From contig JALGTJ010000021.1 in the NCBI GenBank assembly GCA_029821415.1, positions 1 through 12,093 of the forward strand: a stretch of 12,093 bases of DNA, given 5' to 3'. The translations under genes were made by a program, and so were the position numbers. Below the pieces are notes generated by a model that made no database searches, was not told the DNA's origin, and saw only the letters and a list, made by a program, of their open reading frames with translations. This stretch comes from Candidatus Zipacnadia bacterium. GTDB taxonomy: Bacteria; Armatimonadota; Zipacnadia; Zipacnadales; Zipacnadaceae. Shown here in pieces: positions 6,840 through 12,093 of this stretch (the first letter of the stretch is position 1; the number at the start of each line of letters is the position of its first letter).

Positions 6840-9152
6840 ATGCGCAGCGTTCGACGCAGACCCTTAATATCGTCCATTATTGGGCTGTCGCTGTTGTTTA
6901 TCCTACCCGGCATTACGCGGGCTCAGCCGGCCATTGGCTGGGAGCTTGACCTTTCAGACCCTTCGATCGTGGACTCCTTCACCCAAAAGTTCTTCCACGA
7001 TGCGACGACCGGACGAAACGTCCAGGAACGGTATTCGGTGGAGGTGGCCGACAGCGTGATGAGGATAACGGGGGACTACCGGTCCGAGAGCGATTACGTG
7101 CGCGTGCTGATCGCATTTCCGGAGGGCATTGACCTCCTTCGACACCCCGTCTTCGAGGTGGAATGGCGCACCGACAGCCCTAATGGACGGTTGTTCATTG
7201 GAGGCATCAGACAAACGGTGGATGGCGAGGAGACCAGCTCTTATTACTATGCCCATCCCACAAAGCCCGGCGAGTGGTCCACGGCGATAGACCAGTACGT
7301 CCCGGACGCCAGCTTTCCCACATCCGGCACACCGGCGAAGCTGATGAAGATATACTTCCAAGCCTTTGCCGGAAACGACATCGGAAAACACACGCTTGAG
7401 ATCAGATCTTTCAAGGTGAGAGGGTTCACGAAGGAAGAAGCCGCGGCGGATGCGGCACGTATGAAAGCTCTGCGCAATTTCAAGCTGGCGCCCGTCCCGG
7501 AGCCCTGGGCGAGCAAGCAATTTCCGTTCGGTATCGCGGGATATTGCCGCGGCCCGGAAGGATATGAGTCGTGGTTTGACAACGCCGTGCGATGTCACTC
7601 CCTCATAAGTGAGTTTCATCACAGTCAGGGGAAAGACCTGAGGGGCTGGGACAAAGTCGCGCCCGTCGACGAGTATATCGAAGCACGGCGCCGGGAGCTT
7701 GCCGCCGCCAAGCCTCGCGGACTCTGTCTGGAACCTGTTCTCCCGCTCGCTGGGGTGATGAAGACAAAGGGAGTGGCCGGCCTTCCCTGGCTCCAGGAAT
7801 ATACCAAGGCGCTGGCCCGTGCCTTTCATGACGAACCCTACATTACCGGTTGGGTCATCGCTGACGAGCCGAGCGAGGACTATCTCTGGGGTGTCGCAGT
7901 GGCCGCCGACGCCCTCAGCCGCGCCGATCCGACGAAGCTACCCATAATGAATCACTTCCTCATCCAGCGGATGCTCCGGTTCGAGCCGTACATGAGCGTC
8001 GTCAAAACCGATCCCTATCCCATCAAGCCGGCCAAGCGCGATCCCTGGGCGATAGGTCCATGGTGTCGCGAGATGGACCGCAAATCCAAGCGCCAGCAAA
8101 GAATATTTCTGCAATGCTTCGGCAACGCTGACTGGTGGCGCCCCGACAAGGGAGCACCCAGCTATCTCTATCCTACCCGCGCGGAGCTGCGCCTAATGGC
8201 ATACCTGGCGCTCGCCAACGGCGTTAAGGGAATCACGTGGTTTAAGTACAGCACGCCCCATAACAAGTATCAAGCGATCTTTGACATCATCGGAAACCCG
8301 TTGCCGCTGGACGATCCGCTGATCCAGGACATCACGGCGATCGGCGAAAAGCTCATCGAGATTGGCCCTGCACTCATGACCACGAAACTCTTACCCGAGG
8401 ACGCGGCTAAGGCAATTAACAACGCAGTCAGCGAAAGAGGATTGAGCGTCGGCGTGCGCCAGGCTCCAGACGGCGGGACGTTCATTGTTGTTGTCAACGA
8501 GAATATCGAGTCGAAACAGGGCGGCCGCGTCAGTCTCTCAGAACAATTGGCCGGTCGGGGCCGTTTCCTATACGACCTGTATGCGCTCAGGGAAATGGGC
8601 CCGGCACGCCCCTTTGGTTTCAGGGTGACCGAGCTCGCTCCTGGTGACGGTCGGATCTATTTCGACGGAACGCCGCAGCAGTTCGACGACGTAAGGGCCA
8701 CCATGCTGCGCATCGCCAAGGCACACGAGACGGCCCGCCATGGTGATACAGCCGAAGCGGAGAAGGCGCGCGACATGGTGACGGCGCTTCTCGAGGGGGA
8801 TACGGAATTCGCGCGGTGCCACAGGACCATGCTGGCTACGAGAGCGCTTCTCGGGCGCGCTTACTTCACCGTCCACCATGGCTTGCACGTAGCCTGGCCA
8901 GGGTGTGACGAACTGCTGTCCCCGACCGCCTCTCTCTACGAGCGCTTCTCCCCGCTTGCCGAACGATATTTTCTCGGCGAGCGAGAGGGATTGCTGCCGG
9001 CCTTCGAGGCCTTACGCAATGAAGGGGAGGATATGCTCGATGAGGCGATTGCTCGCGCCCAGCAAGCGGGTGTGGATCAGGCTATTATCGCCGCCGCCAA
9101 ATCGTATCGCGCCAGATGCCTCTCCGAGCCTGTTGACGCGGACAGTGTCTAG
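6840..9152 (+). CDS. Secreted TIM-barrel glycoside hydrolase-like protein with acquired C-terminus (770 aa)
   Basis: The ATG at 6840 has GGAAGG (6825-6830) 9 bases upstream and begins a signal peptide (RRRPLISSIIGLSLLFILPGITRA, cut near AQPA). Residues about 33-195 form a beta-sandwich like carbohydrate-binding modules (FEVEWRTDSPNGRLFIGG, HTLEIRSFKVRG). A TIM barrel follows (about 220-510) with GWVIADEP (D342, E343), VVKTDPYP (D391), IFLQCFGN and VKGITWFKY (462-470), the same order of motifs as in the 413-aa protein. A beta segment with FIVVVNEN and a helical tail (about 610-731) come next. Residues 732-770 are 36 of 39 identical to residues 770-808 of the GH123-type protein and derive from a copied 3' end; the stop lies at the junction of a 70-bp deletion. 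The tail is therefore probably recent and not needed for catalysis. Substrate unknown. Confidence 0.88.
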   Translation: MRSVRRRPLISSIIGLSLLFILPGITRAQPAIGWELDLSDPSIVDSFTQKFFHDATTGRNVQERYSVEVADSVMRITGDYRSESDYVRVLIAFPEGIDLLRHPVFEVEWRTDSPNGRLFIGGIRQTVDGEETSSYYYAHPTKPGEWSTAIDQYVPDASFPTSGTPAKLMKIYFQAFAGNDIGKHTLEIRSFKVRGFTKEEAAADAARMKALRNFKLAPVPEPWASKQFPFGIAGYCRGPEGYESWFDNAVRCHSLISEFHHSQGKDLRGWDKVAPVDEYIEARRRELAAAKPRGLCLEPVLPLAGVMKTKGVAGLPWLQEYTKALARAFHDEPYITGWVIADEPSEDYLWGVAVAADALSRADPTKLPIMNHFLIQRMLRFEPYMSVVKTDPYPIKPAKRDPWAIGPWCREMDRKSKRQQRIFLQCFGNADWWRPDKGAPSYLYPTRAELRLMAYLALANGVKGITWFKYSTPHNKYQAIFDIIGNPLPLDDPLIQDITAIGEKLIEIGPALMTTKLLPEDAAKAINNAVSERGLSVGVRQAPDGGTFIVVVNENIESKQGGRVSLSEQLAGRGRFLYDLYALREMGPARPFGFRVTELAPGDGRIYFDGTPQQFDDVRATMLRIAKAHETARHGDTAEAEKARDMVTALLEGDTEFARCHRTMLATRALLGRAYFTVHHGLHVAWPGCDELLSPTASLYERFSPLAERYFLGEREGLLPAFEALRNEGEDMLDEAIARAQQAGVDQAIIAAAKSYRARCLSEPVDADSV

Positions 9153-9180
9153 AGGTCAGTGCCATCGAGCAGAACTGAGA
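9033..9180 (+). repeat. Deleted second copy of the duplicated 3' gene end
   Basis: Bases 9033-9151 match 4579-4697 (110/119) and 9152-9180 match 4768-4796 (28/29), so the copy lacks 70 bases present in the other. Most of the differences in the coding block are synonymous, fitting divergence while still translated. A looser match (GAGGCCTT then CGC, from 9006) hints that homology begins a little further upstream. Confidence 0.9.
9152..9178 (+). pseudogene. Stranded C-terminal remnant of a GH123-type gene
   Basis: Starting at the deletion junction this stretch reads EVSAIEQN and then TGA. It matches the final EVSAIEQD and stop of the 840-aa protein but lies in a different frame from the 770-aa gene because 70 is not a multiple of three. 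It is untranslated debris of the copied gene end. Confidence 0.8.
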
Positions 9181-9196
9181 ACCTGGCCGGGCCTAG

Positions 9197-9254
9197 GCCT
9201 TGACGCATCACGGCCTCTTAAACGAGCGCCTGGGCCGCGCGAGGCGGTCAAGGC
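9197..9254 (+). other. Two-stem leader structure before the beta-helix gene
   Basis: GCCTTGAC (9197-9204) is perfectly complementary to GTCAAGGC (9247-9254). Immediately inside, CGCCT (9227-9231) pairs with AGGCG (9242-9246). The 3' arm is thus one continuous 13-base run (9242-9254) paired with two separate 5' segments, with a 22-base bulge at 9205-9226. The 3' edge is 17 bases before the Shine-Dalgarno AAAGGAG. A 10-bp palindrome GGCCTAGGCC (9190-9199) overlaps the 5' arm. No T-run follows; a leader fold or a weak terminator are both possible. Confidence 0.4.
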
Positions 9255-9283
9255 ACTAATCAGAGAGCGAGAAAGGAGCCGCT

Positions 9284-10732
9284 ATGAATAATAGCCGTCG
9301 TAACTCAATGGGTTGCGCGATAGTGGCGCTGGGCGCACTGTGCGTGTTGTGGATCGTGCCCGGCACATTCTGCACGGAGGCTGCCGCGGCCAACTCGGAC
9401 CAGGGCTACTCCATCAGCGCGTACCGGGGCAATCTCTCAGCGGCCCTGCAAGCCATCGGGGAGACCGAGACAACACTCTACATAGATGCACCGGCCATGC
9501 TCACTGGTGATGCGACAGTACCTGCCACGCTGGGCCTGGTGTTCTGCAAAGGGGGCTGCATCGTGCACGGCGCCCACAAGCTGCGGATCAATGGCTCTCT
9601 CTCCGCCGGGCCGTATCAGATTTTTGAGGGCACCGGTGAAGTGACGATCGCCGACAATGCCGTGACGGAGATGTTCGTCGAATGGTGGGGAGGTGCCGGC
9701 GACAATGCGACCGACAACACCCCCGCCTTCACCGCAGCCGTCGCCGCAATGACCAACCCGAGTATCAGACTCCTGCAAGGCACCTACCTCGGCGTCTTCG
9801 CCGCCTCCGGGAAGGCCGTTGACCTGCATGGGAGTGGAAAGTGGAAGACAACGCTCAAGAACAACAATCCGGCGGCCACGACTCTTCATCTGTCTGAATG
9901 CCACGGCGCACACATCAGTGACATGAAAATACACCTCAACGATGCGCCACCAATCGGCGTTCATCTCGAACACTGCACTTACTTAGATATGCAACGGATG
10001 GGTATCTGGAAGCAGGGAGACGCGGACAACTACGCGCTGCACGTGTCGGACTGCACCCTGTCTTCGTTCCAGGACATCGTCATCCACTACGCCGCTATGC
10101 ACGTGGACCACTCGTACTACTCGCACTTCAAGAACGTCAGTATCGCCGAGCCGCCAGGCACCGTACCGACGTTGCACATCGCCAATACTGCCGCGCTCCA
10201 GTTCTTCGGACTGTATGTCGAATTGGCCGAGCAGGGGCGCGGGGGCGCGATCGTGCTGCAAAGCGCCGACAATGTCAACTTCTACGGCCTCGGCTGCGAG
10301 ATCGCTCACGGAATTTCCGCAAGCGCCGGGTTCATTCGCGTCCGCTCCGGTAAGGCCGTCAACTTCTACGGCGGCCGTATCTACCAGCACAAAAATGCGA
10401 GCGGGCCGCTGTTCAGCTTGAGCGGTGTTCACGGCTGCAAGATAGACGGCTGGCTCCTGCGGCGCTCGATTGAGGACGACTCTCCCTTCATCGTGCTCGG
10501 CGCCGGGCTGGACAATGTCCAGATCAGCAATGTAGAGTTCTTGGCCGACCCGGTAGCGATGGTGGGCGTCCAGAGCGCAGCAGGCCCGGAGAATCGTGCG
10601 GGACGAGTGATCCTCGAAAACCTGACGCACGGTGAACACCCAGTCAATCACGCGATCAACGCTGCCGATCTGGCAGTGCGCAATGTCAAGGGCGAAGTAA
10701 CCCGCATAGGTAACCCAGACACCGGCAACTGA
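9284..10732 (+). CDS. Exported right-handed beta-helix protein, pectate-lyase-3/tailspike type (482 aa)
   Basis: AAAGGAG (9272-9278) lies 5 bases before the ATG. Residues 1 to about 36 are a signal peptide with a long n-region (MNNSRRNSMG) and core AIVALGALCVLWIV; the Cys residues do not fit a lipobox. The diagnostic segment is FVEWWGGAGDNATDNTPAF (131-149), the usual opening of pectate-lyase-3/GH28-like and phage-tailspike beta-helices (consensus V-x-x-F/W-G-A-x-G-D-G-x-x-D-D-T). After it come short rungs such as LHLSECHGAHISDMKIHL, LHVSDCTLSSFQDIVIH and VNFYGGRIYQHK through about residue 470. No catalytic Asp/Arg set stands out, so it may be a lyase, a hydrolase or a glycan-binding surface protein. 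It closes the plus-strand set, and its 3' end overlaps the open frame of the convergent phosphodiesterase gene by 85 bases. Confidence 0.85.
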   Translation: MNNSRRNSMGCAIVALGALCVLWIVPGTFCTEAAAANSDQGYSISAYRGNLSAALQAIGETETTLYIDAPAMLTGDATVPATLGLVFCKGGCIVHGAHKLRINGSLSAGPYQIFEGTGEVTIADNAVTEMFVEWWGGAGDNATDNTPAFTAAVAAMTNPSIRLLQGTYLGVFAASGKAVDLHGSGKWKTTLKNNNPAATTLHLSECHGAHISDMKIHLNDAPPIGVHLEHCTYLDMQRMGIWKQGDADNYALHVSDCTLSSFQDIVIHYAAMHVDHSYYSHFKNVSIAEPPGTVPTLHIANTAALQFFGLYVELAEQGRGGAIVLQSADNVNFYGLGCEIAHGISASAGFIRVRSGKAVNFYGGRIYQHKNASGPLFSLSGVHGCKIDGWLLRRSIEDDSPFIVLGAGLDNVQISNVEFLADPVAMVGVQSAAGPENRAGRVILENLTHGEHPVNHAINAADLAVRNVKGEVTRIGNPDTGN

Positions 10733-11754
10733 GTAGCCGTAAGCGGCAACTGGCTTGCGCTCAAACCTGGGACGCCGGCGGTACATTGCTCGCCCCGTCC
10801 CGACGGCACCGGCTGCCAATGGCCCCATCCTGGCCACTTCACGGAAATACTACAGCCTCGCAAGTTATGCTGATACGCCATCTGCTCTCTCAATGCGGCA
10901 TTACGCGTGTATGAAGACGCCCTTGGGGACCACTGCGTCCCGATGACAGCGGCAGTATCGGTAATGCTGAGCGGCCCGTCAATAGTCCGCCCTACTGCAA
11001 TCCCTGGCCCCCGAGCTGCCCAGAAGATAGTCGCCTCTTCGGGCGTCCCACCGCCGTGAGACCCGCGACCATCGGAACCAGTTATGCCTCCGTGGTCCGA
11101 GAGTATGATGGTCAGACTTCTATCCGCCAGGCCCGCCTCATCAATCGCATCCAGTACTATCCCCACGCGACTGTCCTGTATCGTTATTGCCTCCAGGTAG
11201 GCCGGCGAGCCATAGCCGTGGCTGTGGCCCGCACCATCTACATCATCAATGTGAATAAAAAACAACCGGGGTTTTAGCTCGTGGATGTACATAGCAGACA
11301 TAGGCACCAGAACGCTGTCAGGCGCGTAAACACGGTGCACATCCACGTTTGACTCGACAAGATGAGTAGTAATCAGCGGCCAGGCACCGAAAACAGCCCC
11401 CACCGGCCTGTCCCACCAGCGACTCAGACGACTTATCCAAGTCGGCCACGGAGCATCATCTTGCAGCGGCTTTTCCAGATTGCAAACCAACGCATCATAT
11501 GTATCAGGGCCAACACCGGTGAGCATTGCCCCCCAGGCGGGAAAACTAAAGCTCGGTATCACAGTACGGCCATGATAAGTAACTACACCCTCCGCAAAGA
11601 AAGCGTCCATACGCGGAGTCTGGGCCTGCTTAACCCACGGCCCCCCTGCTCCGTCCACGCCGATGACGAAAACATGCTCAACACCAGATGTTGCGAACAT
11701 ACCGGCCACCTTTGCCCCGGAATTGTCACAATAGTTCGTTGGTACTGCCAACAT
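10648..11754 (-). CDS. Type I phosphodiesterase / alkaline-phosphatase-superfamily protein (368 aa as read)
   Basis: The protein carries the metal-dependent phosphodiesterase/nucleotide-pyrophosphatase pattern: VFVIGVDG (D34), the nucleophile loop PSFSFPAW (S70 likely in the Thr/Ser position), HIDDVDGAGHSHG (D173, H177), LSDHGG (D220, H221) and SHGG (H233). These match the two-metal ligand set, so hydrolysis of a phospho- or sulfo-ester is likely; the substrate is unknown. There is no signal peptide, unlike the plus-strand neighbours. The start is uncertain: GGAGA abuts the ATG at 11754, and ATG at M19 also fits the family's usual beginning. After DTAAVIG (266-272) about 96 residues follow with no family-like pattern, rich in Ser/Pro/Gln/Thr and running antisense into the beta-helix gene. 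One extra base near 10940 would instead end the protein at a TAA (10903-10901) after DAVVPKGVFIHA. Confidence 0.8.
   Translation of the reverse strand: MLAVPTNYCDNSGAKVAGMFATSGVEHVFVIGVDGAGGPWVKQAQTPRMDAFFAEGVVTYHGRTVIPSFSFPAWGAMLTGVGPDTYDALVCNLEKPLQDDAPWPTWISRLSRWWDRPVGAVFGAWPLITTHLVESNVDVHRVYAPDSVLVPMSAMYIHELKPRLFFIHIDDVDGAGHSHGYGSPAYLEAITIQDSRVGIVLDAIDEAGLADRSLTIILSDHGGITGSDGRGSHGGGTPEEATIFWAARGPGIAVGRTIDGPLSITDTAAVIGTQWSPRASSYTRNAALREQMAYQHNLRGCSISVKWPGWGHWQPVPSGRGEQCTAGVPGLSASQLPLTATQLPVSGLPMRVTSPLTLRTARSAALIA
10733..10940 (-). other. Questionable 3' extension of the phosphodiesterase frame
   Basis: This stretch is open on the minus strand in the phosphodiesterase frame, but the translation does not resemble the family's C-terminus. 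I see no other gene and no clear bidirectional terminator; GCCG/CGGC near 10737-10748 is a four-pair stem without a T-run. It is best treated as intergenic if the frameshift reading is right, leaving roughly 170 bases between the two convergent genes. Confidence 0.4.
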
Positions 11755-11983
11755 TCTCCATCTGAGGCAGTAGTTCCTATGCTTTCCCGCTGTTTATCCG
11801 CAATATATGAGATGAGCTTGCAGCGCTCTTGACACTCATAGCCACCACACTTAATTAGCTAACCGCGTGGGGCGGGGACGCGAAGAACCTGCCGCCGTCG
11901 AGGTGCCCGAAGCAGACTGAGCGCCAATGTCGGGCTCGCGGGTGCAGAAGGCCTATCGGCGATGACAGTGGCTGTAAAGAGCG
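11755..11983. other. Intergenic gap right of the phosphodiesterase gene
   Basis: The gap contains TTAGCTAA (an 8-bp palindrome near 11856) and TATATT on the minus strand near 11806, which lacks a matching -35. The minus-strand open frame 11859-12068 translates to an Arg/Pro/Ala-rich sequence with no ribosome site or domain and is not called. Confidence 0.4.
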
Positions 11984-12093
11984 CTACTGCGCCTGCGCCC
12001 CCAGGTTGGTGAGCAGCAGGGAGACATAGCGCTTCAAGCCGTCCGCGAACCGTACCTTGCTTCCCCACACCTGTGGCTGAGGCTCATACGCTA
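11984..12093 (-). CDS. Possible C-terminal end of a protein entering from the right edge
   Basis: Reading leftward from the right edge, one frame is open for 35 codons to a TAG at 11986-11984. It gives a protein-like end: YEPQPQVWGSKVRFADGLKR followed by YVSLLLTNLGAQAQ, with an amphipathic helix and mixed composition. The other two minus-strand frames stop quickly or are Arg/Pro-rich. Thirty-five codons can be open by chance, so this is tentative. It would lie upstream of, and on the same strand as, the phosphodiesterase gene, about 230 bases away. I recognise no family. Confidence 0.4.
   Translation of the reverse strand, partial: AYEPQPQVWGSKVRFADGLKRYVSLLLTNLGAQAQ

Noticed and set aside
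6840..6923. Twin-arginine export signal at the start of the 770-aa protein (VRRRPLIS)
   Set aside because: The F-L-K-like part of the Tat motif is missing, and the segment fits an ordinary Sec signal peptide with a basic n-region.
9190..9199. GGCCTAGGCC palindrome as an insertion or attachment site
   Set aside because: No target-site duplication, integrase or transposase is present; a 10-bp GC-rich palindrome can arise by chance.
9983..10837. Minus-strand open frame (284 codons) opposite the beta-helix gene
   Set aside because: It is mostly an antisense copy of the beta-helix gene, with no ribosome site; the plus strand has the signal peptide and the family motif.
11830..11860. Perfect TTGACA followed at 17 bases by TAATTA on the plus strand
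   Set aside because: The -10 match is poor, and no plus-strand gene lies downstream; both neighbouring coding regions are on the minus strand.
11859..12068. Minus-strand open frame of 69 codons near the right edge
   Set aside because: The translation is Arg/Pro/Ala-rich with no ribosome site; the alternative frame ending at 11984 looks more protein-like.

Overview
The window looks like a bacterial chromosome fragment, probably metagenomic. It is moderately GC-rich in the genes and visibly more AT-rich between them. It holds eight protein-coding regions, two of them cut by the window edges. I see no RNA genes, CRISPR array, transposase or phage core genes. Clear AAGGAGG-type Shine-Dalgarno sites and Sec signal peptides show a bacterium that exports many proteins. 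GH123/DUF4091-like proteins, Asp-box proteins and pectate-lyase-type beta-helices together are typical of polysaccharide-degrading Planctomycetota, Lentisphaerota/Verrucomicrobiota, Armatimonadota or Hydrogenedentota. Nothing here decides among these, so the taxon is an inference only.

Layout: (1) 1-605, minus strand, is the N-terminal 201 residues of a secreted TIM-barrel hydrolase-like protein, running off the left edge. (2) 606-937 is a divergent intergenic region with a good sigma70-type promoter for the left gene. (3) 938-10732, plus strand, holds five co-oriented genes, all encoding predicted exported proteins: a small TIM-barrel glycosidase-like protein (413 aa), a GH123/DUF4091-type protein with an N-terminal CBM9-like domain (840 aa), a jelly-roll plus five-Asp-box beta-propeller protein of sialidase type (560 aa), a second TIM-barrel glycosidase-like protein with an N-terminal beta-sandwich (770 aa), and a pectate-lyase-3/tailspike-type beta-helix protein (482 aa). 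(4) 10648-11754, minus strand, converges on this set and encodes a type I phosphodiesterase/alkaline-phosphatase-superfamily protein without a signal peptide; its 3' end looks frameshifted. (5) 11984-12093, minus strand, is a possible C-terminal end of another gene.

The five plus-strand genes are best read as a locus for extracellular or periplasmic attack on a complex glycan. Three of the exported proteins (the first, second and fourth plus-strand genes) carry an adjacent Asp-Glu-Pro at the same apparent place in a TIM barrel. In GH123 the Asp-Glu pair carries out substrate-assisted catalysis on 2-acetamido sugars. With a sialidase-like propeller next door, an amino-sugar or sialylated glycan is a reasonable but unproven target. 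No transporter, sensor or regulator is in view.

The most striking sequence event is a 3'-end duplication. The last 39 codons of the 770-aa gene are a 92%-identical copy of the 3' end of the 840-aa gene. A 70-bp deletion inside the copy creates a stop codon exactly at its junction, and the rest of the copied end is stranded out of frame downstream. Several intergenic leaders also contain inverted repeats that could act in RNA or as operators.
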